Shown one piece after another: positions 32,317-41,157 of a stretch of DNA of 42,834 bases. Location: NCBI GenBank assembly GCA_021157845.1, contig JAGGVU010000001.1, positions 1 to 42,834 on the forward strand. Reading direction: 5' to 3'. Position 1 is the first letter of the stretch, and each line of letters opens with the position of its first letter. Made by a program: the position numbers and the translations under genes. Under the pieces are notes generated by a model. That model was not told where the DNA came from and did not search any database. It worked only from the letters and a program-made list of their open reading frames with translations. The stretch comes from Candidatus Aenigmatarchaeota archaeon. Lineage in GTDB: Archaea; Aenigmatarchaeota; Aenigmatarchaeia; GW2011-AR5; JAGGXF01.

Positions 32317-33009
32317 ATGACATATGTCTGCGAGAATGAAGATTGTAATAAATATGGAAACTCACTAAAAAAGAAAAAGTTGGATGAAAAAAATATAAAC
32401 AATAGTTTCTCTGATGGTTATCTAGAAGAGTTTTCAATCTTTGAGTGTCCGAAATGCGGATTCCAAAAAACAGTAATGATTACAAAAAAATATAATTTAT
32501 TTGCTTCTATTTTTTCTGACGGTGAGAGAAGACAAAAATTGTTGTCTAACGACTATAAGGAAGGTCTGCTTTGGTGCTTGATACCGGTCATTTCAAAAGA
32601 CGTTTTATATCACACATATTTCAGGTGCAGCGAATTTGCAGAAATAACTGTATATACAAGAGATATGAGCAACGTTGTTATGAAGCCATTTTATCATCCT
32701 TTTGTCGGGCCGTTGGAAGGTCTTGTAAACCATATAATAGACGCAATGCCAATCGGTTTTTTTGCACAGGAAGGCAAAAAATTTCTTAATAACATAAAAA
32801 AGCCGGATATGTGTATAGGTTTTTATGATGAAACATCGCAAATTTTATTAGGCAGTTTTGATGATATCGTTAATAATAATACTTATTCTGGTAAGGAAGT
32901 AGTTGATTATATTGATAACCTTTTTGGCATAGATGCGATAAGCTATTTAGAAAAATTATTTTTGAAATTTTCATTGAGCAATGACCCAGCTGTCAATATG
33001 TTTATTTAA
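32317..33009 (+). CDS. Hypothetical protein with N-terminal zinc ribbon
   Basis: A 230-residue protein of unrecognised family. It begins TYVCENEDCNKYG and has a second pair FECPKCGFQKT (about 43-48), together a C-x4-C...C-x2-C zinc ribbon. The rest is mixed alpha-beta and hydrophobic (LLWCLIPVISKDVLYHTYF; PFYHPFVGPLEGLVNHIIDAMPIGFF) without a clear membrane segment. The gene is between tRNA-Pro and the convergent Hel308 gene, whose 3' end it overlaps by eight bases. TATA-like sequence AT-rich at 32285-32312. Confidence 0.7.
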   Translation: MTYVCENEDCNKYGNSLKKKKLDEKNINNSFSDGYLEEFSIFECPKCGFQKTVMITKKYNLFASIFSDGERRQKLLSNDYKEGLLWCLIPVISKDVLYHTYFRCSEFAEITVYTRDMSNVVMKPFYHPFVGPLEGLVNHIIDAMPIGFFAQEGKKFLNNIKKPDMCIGFYDETSQILLGSFDDIVNNNTYSGKEVVDYIDNLFGIDAISYLEKLFLKFSLSNDPAVNMFI

Positions 33010-35188
33010 TTTCTGCTAAAATTTTTTCTGCTGTTTTCTTTCCCAATATTTTTTCTAGTTTTTCTTTTCCGGTGTTTATAATATCGGATGGGCTTTTTAT
33101 ACCAGCTTTGAATAGCAGCCTTGCTCTAACACGCCCTATACCTCTTAGTTGCGTCAATGGAAGCAATTTTTCTTTGACACCGTATTTTATTCTTGCTCTG
33201 GTTTTATTTATAATGGACAATACCTTTCTTTTATTTTTCAGTTGCATTAGTTTTGCCAATTCAGAAGCAGAATACAAAAGCCATTCTGCATTTTTTAGTT
33301 TCTGATATAAAATGCCCGGAGGAATGTTATATTTTTTTAGCATATAATCTTCGCTTTTTTCTTCCATCCAATCATTAAGAAGAAGTGATAATTTGAATGA
33401 TTCGAGAAATTCGTCAAACTCTGGCTCCCAAATTTCTGGCACATTTCTTACGAGGGTTTTTCTCCTTTTTTCTATGATGTCCTCGATTTCGATTTTTTCA
33501 CCAGATTTTAGCCGAAGAGCTGGGTATAATTCAGAGCAATCTGAAATCATATCAGCTATGCCAAATTCATCTGTTTTTTCATTTATAGCCTTTATCCTAT
33601 CTATTATGCCCTTTGCTGTTAGCGGGTCTATATATAATTGTGAAACACGCTTTCCTATTCTTGTAGCTTCAATTTTTTTATCACTTCCTAATTCAAAAGC
33701 GGGTACAAATTCATTTGAGATAAAATTTTTTCTCTCTGTTTTTATAAATTCAATTTCTTTAAGTTGGTTAACTATTCTCATTATTTTTGCATCTAATTCT
33801 TTAACTGACCCATACTGAAAACCAAAAAATGTCTTTTCCATGAATTTTTTCAATTTCTCTACAGATGAACATGTTTCATCTGCTATTAGTGCTAGTATAT
33901 GCAGACGCAGAACAGGCTCGACAGACATCTTGGAAAAGATCGGCTCTGGCTCACCTTTTATGTAACGCTCTTTTAGTTCTTCACACTCGTCTTTTGTTTT
34001 TGCTATGAGAATGGCCTGACCTTCTTTATCGTATTTTGGCCTTCCTGATCTTCCAGCCATTTGTTCTATTTCTAAGACCGGTATATAATCAGAACCCCAA
34101 CCAGAGAATCTTTTATGATCTCTGATCAAAACCCTCCATGCTGGCAGATTTAAACCAAAGGCGAGTGTTGGCGTTGCTGTTATTATTTTTATCAGGCCTG
34201 ACCGGAATGCATCCTCTATTAGCTTTCTTTGTTTCGCAACCAAACCGGCATGGTGAAATGCAGATCCGTTTCTTATACAAGCAGAAAGCCTTTTACATTG
34301 ACTCGTAGGAGAGGATAAAGCGTGTAAAATATCTTTTGATAATTTATCAAGCAGTTGTTTTGTGCCAGCATCTAGGCTATTTTTAATATTTTTTCCCACT
34401 TTTTCAGCACAGCTTTCCGCAGATCTGCGACTTGAAACAAATATTAATGCCTGTTTATTTTTTTTAATCGTATCTTCGATTAGTAAAATTTCATTTTCTT
34501 TTTCACCTGATTTTAAGTCAATAATTTCATCTAAAAAATCTATTTTATTTGGATAAAAAACACCTTTTTTCAGTTTCACAGGTCTGTAATCACTCTCTAC
34601 AAGCTTGGCTTCCAGCCATTTGGCCAATTCTCCTCTATTTTTAATTGTTGCTGACAGAGCAATGATTTGGCTGTTTGTTTTCTGTCTTAGCCGTGTTAAG
34701 ACAACTTCCAGCGTTGGCCCACGTGACACATCATTTATCAGATGAATTTCATCAGCTACAACTAATGATATATCTCCTATCCATTTTGCACTATGTCTTA
34801 GAATAGAGTCCATTTTTTCAGATGTTACAATTATTAAATCATACCGACCAAGCCAGTCATCTGCTGAGTCAAAATCACCGACAGAAACAGCTATCTTCAT
34901 TCCTAGTTTTTTATACTTCCTAGAAAATTCGTAAAATTTTTCAGTTGCTAAGGCTCTAAGAGGAACAATATAAACTGTTTTTCCACGGCTGTCTAAAAAA
35001 TTTTTTAAGAAAGCCAGCTCAGCTATAAAGGTTTTGCCAGACGCTGTTGGTGAAGCGACAACCATGTTCTTTCTTTTCAAAACACCTTTTTTTATAGCAT
35101 CTGCCTGAGGTGGGTTAAGTTTTTTCATACCATCTTTTCTGAATATCTCTAAGATTGAAGCAGAAAATGGAAGTTCGTCTATATTCAT
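33002..35188 (-). CDS. hel308: Hel308-type superfamily 2 DNA helicase
   Basis: A Ski2-like 3'-5' helicase that acts on stalled forks. At 728 residues it has the N-terminal NPPQADAI Q-motif, Walker A ASPTASGKT (about 45-53), VPLRALATEK, DEIH (Walker B), SATIKN, GLNLPAWRVLIRDHKRF and QMAGRSGRPKYD (motif VI). A winged helix and ratchet domain follow, and a C-terminal helix-hairpin-helix (LRGIGRVRARLLFKAG). Full length for Hel308. Convergent with the zinc-ribbon gene. Confidence 0.94.
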   Translation of the reverse strand: MNIDELPFSASILEIFRKDGMKKLNPPQADAIKKGVLKRKNMVVASPTASGKTFIAELAFLKNFLDSRGKTVYIVPLRALATEKFYEFSRKYKKLGMKIAVSVGDFDSADDWLGRYDLIIVTSEKMDSILRHSAKWIGDISLVVADEIHLINDVSRGPTLEVVLTRLRQKTNSQIIALSATIKNRGELAKWLEAKLVESDYRPVKLKKGVFYPNKIDFLDEIIDLKSGEKENEILLIEDTIKKNKQALIFVSSRRSAESCAEKVGKNIKNSLDAGTKQLLDKLSKDILHALSSPTSQCKRLSACIRNGSAFHHAGLVAKQRKLIEDAFRSGLIKIITATPTLAFGLNLPAWRVLIRDHKRFSGWGSDYIPVLEIEQMAGRSGRPKYDKEGQAILIAKTKDECEELKERYIKGEPEPIFSKMSVEPVLRLHILALIADETCSSVEKLKKFMEKTFFGFQYGSVKELDAKIMRIVNQLKEIEFIKTERKNFISNEFVPAFELGSDKKIEATRIGKRVSQLYIDPLTAKGIIDRIKAINEKTDEFGIADMISDCSELYPALRLKSGEKIEIEDIIEKRRKTLVRNVPEIWEPEFDEFLESFKLSLLLNDWMEEKSEDYMLKKYNIPPGILYQKLKNAEWLLYSASELAKLMQLKNKRKVLSIINKTRARIKYGVKEKLLPLTQLRGIGRVRARLLFKAGIKSPSDIINTGKEKLEKILGKKTAEKILAEIK

Positions 35189-35248
35189 ATTATTTTATCA
35201 GATGCCAATTTTAATAAGTTTAAATTTTTTATTACTAGTGCTAAACAC

Positions 35249-35297
35249 GTTATTGCAACATAAAATATGTTATCAATAACAGTGAATTATATTTCAC
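35249..35297. promoter_or_regulatory. Two inverted repeats upstream of the MNT gene
   Basis: GTTATTG-C-AACATA and TATGTT-AT-CAATAAC form a near-perfect palindrome at 35249-35280. GTGAA/TTCAC form a second at 35282-35297. They lie between the hel308 start and the HTH-MNT gene, where TATA-like TTTAAATA follows at about 35357. Operators for autoregulation by the HTH domain are plausible. Confidence 0.45.
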
Positions 35298-35385
35298 CGA
35301 CTATAAATTAAGAAAAATTTATACAGAACCTAATCAAAAGCTTTCTAAACGTAACCTTTAAATATTGTTGATACATTAAATATAT

Positions 35386-35994
35386 ATGAACTCAAAGTTG
35401 GGTAATATTACCCAAAAATGGGTAACTATGCTTTTGCCGTTTTCAGGTGACTATTCTGCTAAATTTTCAGCAAGCGAGTTATCAAGAAAATCTAAAATAC
35501 CTCAACAAAGCGTTTCGAGATACCTCAACCAGCTCGCTAAGCTTAATCTGATTAACTACACAAAGAAAGGCAGAAATAAATTATTCTATTTTGATCTAGA
35601 AAAGCAAACCACAAAAATAATGTTAAATCTAATAGAAAATCAAAAAGCTTTAAGTTTTCAGTTAAAACTAAAAGAAATTGCTGTAATAATTAATGAAATC
35701 TTAAATTTTTCCGAAAGTTTAATTGTTTTTGGTTCTTACGCTTCTGGAAGTTTTTCTAAAGATTCTGACATTGACATAGTAATAATCGGAAAACATAACA
35801 AAAAACAAATCAAGAAAATAAAGCAAAAACAAATAATCGAAATTAATGAACATTATATTTCTTATGTGGATTTTTCTAAGTTATTGAAATCTAAAAATAG
35901 CCTGGCAATAGAAATAATGAAAAATCATGTCTTATTTGGTGATATTTCAAAGATTGTTGATATTTTTTGGAGGAGAGAATATGAACGAAGATGA
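35386..35994 (+). CDS. HTH-fused minimal nucleotidyltransferase (MNT), likely antitoxin
   Basis: A 202-residue protein. The N-terminal winged helix (about residues 8-75: FSASELSRKSKIPQQSVSRYLNQLAKLNLI) probably binds its own promoter. The C-terminal nucleotidyltransferase domain has FGSYASGSFSKDSDIDIVII, with Gly116-Ser117 and the metal-binding Asp128 and Asp130. MNT proteins AMPylate their HEPN partner. The end overlaps the HEPN gene by 14 bases. A TATA box about 30 bases upstream and no Shine-Dalgarno site suggest a leaderless mRNA. Confidence 0.88.
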   Translation: MNSKLGNITQKWVTMLLPFSGDYSAKFSASELSRKSKIPQQSVSRYLNQLAKLNLINYTKKGRNKLFYFDLEKQTTKIMLNLIENQKALSFQLKLKEIAVIINEILNFSESLIVFGSYASGSFSKDSDIDIVIIGKHNKKQIKKIKQKQIIEINEHYISYVDFSKLLKSKNSLAIEIMKNHVLFGDISKIVDIFWRREYERR

Positions 35995-36430
35995 ATTAAG
36001 ATGGTGTTTGAAACAGAGAAAGGGGATTAAGTTGATAGAACTAAAAGATCATTTGAGTAAATCTTATATGAATGAAGCAGATAAGACTCTTGAAAATGTT
36101 TTTTCCACAACTGGAAAATGGAAACTAATAACAGCTTATTATGCTTGTTATAACGCACTATATTCTTTATTAATGAGGTGTGGTATAGAATGTGAAATTC
36201 ATGATTGTACCTTAGGGTTGATGAAAGTATTTGATTTTAATAGTTCTGAAATAAATTTTCTCAAAAAATTAAAAGAAGATAGAATTCAGACGCAATACTA
36301 TCTTAAAGAAATTTTCTTGGAAGACGAATCAAACGTTAAAAAATTTATATTGAGATGTAAAACAATCCTAAGTGATTTAAATTCAGAAAAAATTGAAAAA
36401 ATCAGAGCAAAAATAAAACAATTAATCTAA
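35981..36430 (+). CDS. HEPN-domain protein, likely toxin partner of MNT
   Basis: A 149-residue helical protein with the HEPN bundle (WKLITAYYACYNALYSLLMRCGI, then LKEDRIQTQYYLKE). HEPN proteins with the R-x4-6-H motif are RNases. Here the expected motif reads RIQTQYY, so the catalytic His is not evident, while tyrosines that MNT partners modify are present. Start ATG at 35981 follows GGAGAGAAT. It overlaps the MNT gene by 14 bases, so the pair is cotranslated. It may be an inactive or variant toxin. Confidence 0.82.
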   Translation: MNEDELRWCLKQRKGIKLIELKDHLSKSYMNEADKTLENVFSTTGKWKLITAYYACYNALYSLLMRCGIECEIHDCTLGLMKVFDFNSSEINFLKKLKEDRIQTQYYLKEIFLEDESNVKKFILRCKTILSDLNSEKIEKIRAKIKQLI

Positions 36431-36443
36431 TGATATTTCAATT

Positions 36444-37508
36444 CTATATATCCCTTTCAACTAGGAATTCCGCAAATGCCTTTAATTTACTTTTAGCGTC
36501 TGATTCTGGGAGAATTTCAGCCACATCTTTCCACGCATTTTTAACAAGATTTCTTGCAAATTCTTTAGCATAGTTGATCGAGTCATATTTTTCCATAATT
36601 CGAATCGCTTCTCTTATCTCTTCCTGATCTTTCGTATGCTTATCCAGTATTTCTATTAGTCTTTTTTTGTCTTCTTCTTTTCCGACTTTTAACGTATGTA
36701 TAACCATTAGTGTCCTTTTGCCTTCATTTATATCATCACCAATTTCTTTGCCCCATTTTTCACTAGGTTTTATGTTTAGTATATCATCTTGAATTTGAAA
36801 AGCTATACCTATGGTCTCGGCAAATTTTCCAATTTTCTTCGCATCCTCATCTGAAGCGCCACCAAGAATAGCACCGATTTTTGCAGACATGCGTGCCAGT
36901 GTTCCTGTCTTGAATGCACACATCTGCATATACTCCTTCTCTGTCAGCTTATCTGCATCTGCCAGTCCGTTATGCCATGCAATATCCATGCCTTGGCCAA
37001 AAGATAAATTAATCATTTCCTGAACATATGTTTCATATAATTTTCGAAGGGTTTTATCATTCAACTTGTTTTTGTTTTTTATCAGAACCAAAAGTGGAAG
37101 ATAGTAAAGGGTGTTTCCAGCATTTACTGCTATGTCAATACCGAATTTTTTATGTGTACATGGTTCGCCTCTTCTAAGATCAGAATTGTCTTCGATGTCA
37201 TCTATCATCAATGTCCCGTTATGAACGCATTCTGGTATAACAACAAAATCTAGAAAATCTTCTGGATTTTTTCCAAGCGCTTCAATGATGAGAAGCATTG
37301 AGATTGGCCGCCACCTTTTTCCACCTCTTCCCAACAAGTCCCATACAGGATCTGCTATAGCTTTATTGCACGCATTTTCATCATATTCATAGGTAGGTGG
37401 GCCAAGTGTTTTTTCCAGCGATTCTTTATTATATTTTTTTGGCACCCATTCTTCTATTTTTTTATCTATTACTGGCTTTTTTTCCAATAAATATTTCATT
37501 ATATCCAC
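36444..37508 (-). CDS. Polyprenyl (geranylgeranyl-type) diphosphate synthase
   Basis: Makes the C20 or similar prenyl chain for ether lipids and carriers. About 354 residues: RGGKRWRPISML, first Asp-rich region LMIDDIEDNSDLRRGEP (about 104-120), CTHKKFG, KTGTLARMSAKIGA and second Asp-rich region FQIQDDILNI with KWGKEIGDDINEGKRT. GGTGAT at 37518-37513 is four bases before a GTG at 37508, better spaced than the ATG at 37499, so the GTG is chosen. Adds to GGGP synthase and G1P dehydrogenase in this window. Confidence 0.92.
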   Translation of the reverse strand: MDIMKYLLEKKPVIDKKIEEWVPKKYNKESLEKTLGPPTYEYDENACNKAIADPVWDLLGRGGKRWRPISMLLIIEALGKNPEDFLDFVVIPECVHNGTLMIDDIEDNSDLRRGEPCTHKKFGIDIAVNAGNTLYYLPLLVLIKNKNKLNDKTLRKLYETYVQEMINLSFGQGMDIAWHNGLADADKLTEKEYMQMCAFKTGTLARMSAKIGAILGGASDEDAKKIGKFAETIGIAFQIQDDILNIKPSEKWGKEIGDDINEGKRTLMVIHTLKVGKEEDKKRLIEILDKHTKDQEEIREAIRIMEKYDSINYAKEFARNLVKNAWKDVAEILPESDAKSKLKAFAEFLVERDI

Positions 37509-37616
37509 AAAAATCACCTTTTTGAGTTAAATATCTTAATCATATAATTGGATGCTTTTTAAAACTTTCTAATTCATGTTAGACAATTATTTATTGGTTT
37601 CACATAAGTAGTATAT

Positions 37617-38744
37617 ATGGATTTATTGATATTGTTGAATTCTATAATAGAAGAGAATATTTTTCTAATGAGTTCTTTTGTGGTTTTTCTGATTGGATTT
37701 CTGACTTCGTATGATGATTTGACTATAGGTAAAATAAAAAATAAATATATTTTATACGGTCTAGCCACTGCTGTAATATTTAACATTTATTATCTTTTTC
37801 ATGGCCCTTTATATCTCAAATCAGTTTTATTAAATTCTTTTATAGGGCTTGCAACAGGGTTCTTTTTTTACGTAGCAGGTATATGGACAGCAGCTGATGG
37901 TAAATTATTTTTTGTCTATTCATGTTTAGTTCCATTATCAATATACAAACTTGGCTATGTTAATTATTTTCCCTCTTTCGTTCTTCTGTTGAATACATTT
38001 TTGCCTGTTTTCTTTTTTCTTTTCTTTAATCTTTTGCTAAGAACAAGTTGGAAAGAAAAGATGCATGTTTTAAAGGGTATTTTTCGCCCCAAATTTTTGT
38101 TTCTTTTATTTCTGATTCTTTTTTCATTCCAATGGCTTTTTCCCTTGGTTTTTAAGATACTTCACATACCAGCAGATTTCAGCATCCTAATGATATTCAT
38201 GGTATTTGCAACTATCGGTATTATGTTTTATATTAGAAAATATCTATTTCATTTTGCAATTAGTTTTGCTTTGATAAGAGTTATTTTTGATTTTCAGAGC
38301 ATTTTACATATATCATTTTGGCTCGCCTTTCTAAAGGTTTTTATTTTTGCCCTCTTTTTAATACAGTTTTTATTCACACTTGCCCAGCTAAAATTTTCTA
38401 TTCATACGGATATAGAAAAACTAAAGCCAGGTGACAAATCAGCACAAATGATAATTAAAAAAGGAAAGGATTATGTTGCAGAAACCCTTCCACCGTTTTT
38501 CGCACGGTTTTCTGAAGGTAAAAAAGATATATTGATAAAAAGTTCTGTAAGGCTGACAAAGGAAGATATAGAAAAATTGAAAGCACTAAAAAAAGAGGGA
38601 CGATTAAAATTTAAGCACCTATTAGTAGAGGAAACTATACCATTTGCGCCATTTCTGTTTTTAGGTGTTTTATTAACTTATTTTGTACGAGGCAGTATAG
38701 TGATATATTTAAAACTTTTGTTCTATAAAAATATAGTGAGATGA
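37617..38744 (+). CDS. A24 prepilin-peptidase-like membrane protein of the Hxs cluster
   Basis: A 375-residue membrane protein with eight or more hydrophobic segments. Both catalytic Asp of the A24 family are kept: Asp34 in SYDDLTIGKI and Asp94 in WTAADGKLFF; the usual GGGD is AAD. The C-terminal soluble part (KPGDKSAQ...SSVRLTKEDIEKLKAL...ETIPFAPF) matches that of the peptidase at 29399. It is seven bases upstream of the first HxsD-like gene, so it likely processes the leader of the HxsA-like precursor at 41158. The processing role is inference. Confidence 0.82.
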   Translation: MDLLILLNSIIEENIFLMSSFVVFLIGFLTSYDDLTIGKIKNKYILYGLATAVIFNIYYLFHGPLYLKSVLLNSFIGLATGFFFYVAGIWTAADGKLFFVYSCLVPLSIYKLGYVNYFPSFVLLLNTFLPVFFFLFFNLLLRTSWKEKMHVLKGIFRPKFLFLLFLILFSFQWLFPLVFKILHIPADFSILMIFMVFATIGIMFYIRKYLFHFAISFALIRVIFDFQSILHISFWLAFLKVFIFALFLIQFLFTLAQLKFSIHTDIEKLKPGDKSAQMIIKKGKDYVAETLPPFFARFSEGKKDILIKSSVRLTKEDIEKLKALKKEGRLKFKHLLVEETIPFAPFLFLGVLLTYFVRGSIVIYLKLLFYKNIVR

Positions 38745-38750
38745 TTTGCT

Positions 38751-39272
38751 ATGGAAGATGAGGTTTTCAATAACATGGAAATTAAGGAGAATTGTGTCAT
38801 TGTTTCTGTTAATCCGAAAATATATCCATTAGAGGTTATCCAGTCCGCCGCCTATATTCTGATAGATAGGGTTTATGTCGTTATGGACGGAGATCCTGAA
38901 GAAGAGATATTCGTCCAATTAATACCAAAGGAAACTACTGATTTGCAGAAGCTTGCTTATGAATTTAATAATGAATTACTGAATTACGCTGTTTATCATA
39001 TTCAAAGTAAGCGAAATAAAGAAGTTAGAGATGCGATAGTAAAGAGAGTTTTTCTGACAAATAACGAAGATTATCGACTAGAGACTGATGTAGATATTTC
39101 TACTTCGCCAAAAGTTGAGAAACATTCCCCTGAAGATAATACAGAAAGATTGGAAGAGGAAATGGAAAAAACCAAAGATATAATCGGATATGAAGACGAT
39201 CCTTTAGGAATAGCACAGCCATGGACACCTGAAAAGGCAAAAGGCCTTAAGGAGCTAGATGCTGAAAAATAA
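38751..39272 (+). CDS. hxsD: HxsD-like protein of the His-Xaa-Ser system
   Basis: A 173-residue protein. Residues about 10-100 read IKENCVIVSVNPKIYPLEVIQ, SAAYILIDRVYVVMDGDPEEEI, LAYEFNNELLNYAVY and REAI-type RDAIVKRVFLT, the HxsD pattern. A variable acidic tail ends with DDPLGIAQPWTPEKAKGL. HxsD is a conserved but uncharacterised partner of HxsB and HxsC. It follows the A24-like gene by six bases and precedes a second, shorter HxsD-like gene. Confidence 0.78.
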   Translation: MEDEVFNNMEIKENCVIVSVNPKIYPLEVIQSAAYILIDRVYVVMDGDPEEEIFVQLIPKETTDLQKLAYEFNNELLNYAVYHIQSKRNKEVRDAIVKRVFLTNNEDYRLETDVDISTSPKVEKHSPEDNTERLEEEMEKTKDIIGYEDDPLGIAQPWTPEKAKGLKELDAEK

Positions 39273-39297
39273 CAATGCAGACAAAAATAAATAAAAG

Positions 39298-39399
39298 GTG
39301 GACGATGTGGAAAAGACAGGGCAGACAAGCATGAATAATAAAATAAAGGTGGATAATGTGGAAAAAGCGGGGCAAACAGGCATGAATAAGAATATAGAA
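39298..39399 (+). repeat. 51-base tandem duplication at the start of the second HxsD-like gene
   Basis: Two copies of 17 codons, VDDVEKTGQTSMNNKIK then VDNVEKAGQTGMNKNIE, each beginning after AAAGGTGGA. A third copy starts (GTAGATG) and fades. Each copy carries an AGGTG-like site and a GTG or ATG, so the duplication also copies the possible translation start. Confidence 0.85.
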
Positions 39400-39642
39400 G
39401 TAGATGAAAAAAACAACTTTGTCAAAGTTAAAATAAATACGAAAATTTATCCAGCAGAAGTGGTTTTGAAATCTGTTCAAAGTTTTGAGGAATCATGCTG
39501 GGTAAATGTTCAGGGCGATCCTAATAAGGAATTGGTGATAACGCTAAAACCAAAATCAGAGGATATAAATGTAAAAACACTTGGAAATGAGTTTTATAAT
39601 TTTGTTCTTGGGATGAGTAAGACAAAAGAAGAAGAATATTGA
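39298..39642 (+). CDS. Second, shorter HxsD-like protein
   Basis: A 114-residue paralogue of the preceding protein: KVKINTKIYPAEVVLKSVQSFEESCWVNVQGDPNKEL and LGNEFYNFVLGM align with the HxsD core, but the acidic tail is missing. Its N-terminus contains a 51-base tandem repeat, and GTG or ATG starts exist at 39298, 39331 and 39349 or 39382, so the true start is uncertain. Five bases separate it from HxsB. Two HxsD-like proteins could form a heterodimer; this is inference. Confidence 0.68.
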   Translation: MDDVEKTGQTSMNNKIKVDNVEKAGQTGMNKNIEVDEKNNFVKVKINTKIYPAEVVLKSVQSFEESCWVNVQGDPNKELVITLKPKSEDINVKTLGNEFYNFVLGMSKTKEEEY

Positions 39643-39655
39643 TTTTGTGGTGCAA

Positions 39656-41086
39656 ATGGCCATAAGTTACTATGACTATCCTGATGAAAAAAAATATATA
39701 GAAAACAGATTTTTAACTAAAAAATTGGGCGAAAATAGATACCTTATAACAACAGATCATGGCGCGTGGGCAATCTTATCAAAAAAGGAATATGATTTGT
39801 TAAGATTGGGAAGACTTAATGAGGATCCTTCTTTAATAAACTTTCTTGAAGAGAAAGGGATAATTTTAACAGAGAGAAATATTAAAAAGGTTCTCAGCAA
39901 CACACGTGATAAATTCTCCCGTGTTTTCAATGGAACTTCTCTTCACGTTATAACAACGACGTTGAGATGCAATCAAAAATGCATATATTGTCATGCTTTG
40001 TCCAGGCCGATGGATGCAAAAGAATACGATATGGATGAAGAGACTGCTAGGGCAGTCGTCGATTTTATCTTTCAAAGCCCATCTAAAACTATTGGTATAG
40101 AGTTTCAAGGTGGAGAGCCATTAGCCAATTTTGATATAATAAAATATATAATAGAATACGCAAAGAAAAAAAATAGAACAGAAAAAAGAGACATGCGTTT
40201 TATGATTGTTTCAAACCTGACAATGATGACCAAAGAAAAATTAAAATTTCTTTTAAAGAACCAGGTGGGTCTTTGCACCTCTTTAGATGGCCCAAAAGAG
40301 GTTCATGATAAAAATAGAAAATATTTTGATGGTAGAGGAAGTTACGATGATGTGGTTCACTGGATAAAGGATATTAAGAAACAAAATGCATATACTTTAG
40401 GAGCTTTGCCAACCATTAGCAAATTCTCCTTACCATATTGGAAAGAGATAATTGATGAATACAGAAGGCTTGGGTTTGACAGAATAAGAATTAGGAATTT
40501 AATGAACTTGGGTTTTGCTTCTGCAAGATGGGATGAAATAGGATATACTGCTGAAGAGTTCTTGGATTTCTGGAAAAAAAGTTTGGATTATATTTTATCT
40601 TTAAACAGAAAAGGTGTTAGATTTTTAGAGGGCATGACCATTATAATAGCAAGGCAGTTTTTATCAAAAGATTCACAATCTTTTACATGTTGGGGATCTC
40701 CTTGTGGAGCAGCTTTGATGCAGACGGCATATAACCAAGATGGCGATGTTTATACTTGTGATGAAGGAAGGTCTTTTGATATATTTAAGTTAGGAAATGT
40801 CAAAGAGAATACCTATAAAGAAATTTATACATCAGACGCTGTTTTGAATATAGTTTCGCTATCCTCTATGAAATCATTTTTATGTGATAATTGTGTTTGG
40901 CAGCCATTTTGTACAAACTGCTTGACTTGTAATTATGGCCAGCAAAAAACTCTTGTGCCAAAGATGCCAGAAAGCTTTGAATGTAAAATCAAAAAAGGTA
41001 TGATTGAATATGTTTTTGAAAAGTTAACAAATAGTCCTGATAGAAAATATCTTTTAGATTGGACAAGAACAAAAAGAGGGATATAA
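39656..41086 (+). CDS. hxsB: Radical SAM/SPASM maturase HxsB-like
   Basis: A 476-residue enzyme expected to modify the His-Xaa-Ser precursor. N-terminal about 90 residues resemble an HxsB extension that may bind HxsD or the leader. The radical SAM core has CNQKCIYC (C105, C109, C112) and EFQGGEPLANF. The SPASM region carries CWGSPCGAAL, VYTCDEG and a Cys-rich block FLCDNCVWQPFCTNCLTC for extra Fe-S clusters. The GTGGTG before the ATG at 39656 is an acceptable ribosome site. Chemistry unknown; for HxsB/C no reaction is proven to my knowledge. Confidence 0.85.
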   Translation: MAISYYDYPDEKKYIENRFLTKKLGENRYLITTDHGAWAILSKKEYDLLRLGRLNEDPSLINFLEEKGIILTERNIKKVLSNTRDKFSRVFNGTSLHVITTTLRCNQKCIYCHALSRPMDAKEYDMDEETARAVVDFIFQSPSKTIGIEFQGGEPLANFDIIKYIIEYAKKKNRTEKRDMRFMIVSNLTMMTKEKLKFLLKNQVGLCTSLDGPKEVHDKNRKYFDGRGSYDDVVHWIKDIKKQNAYTLGALPTISKFSLPYWKEIIDEYRRLGFDRIRIRNLMNLGFASARWDEIGYTAEEFLDFWKKSLDYILSLNRKGVRFLEGMTIIIARQFLSKDSQSFTCWGSPCGAALMQTAYNQDGDVYTCDEGRSFDIFKLGNVKENTYKEIYTSDAVLNIVSLSSMKSFLCDNCVWQPFCTNCLTCNYGQQKTLVPKMPESFECKIKKGMIEYVFEKLTNSPDRKYLLDWTRTKRGI

Positions 41087-41157
41087 AACACAAATAAACT
41101 CTTTGAAAAAAAGTATAAATATCAGAAAAGTCATAATTGAAAATAGAAGGGAAATAT

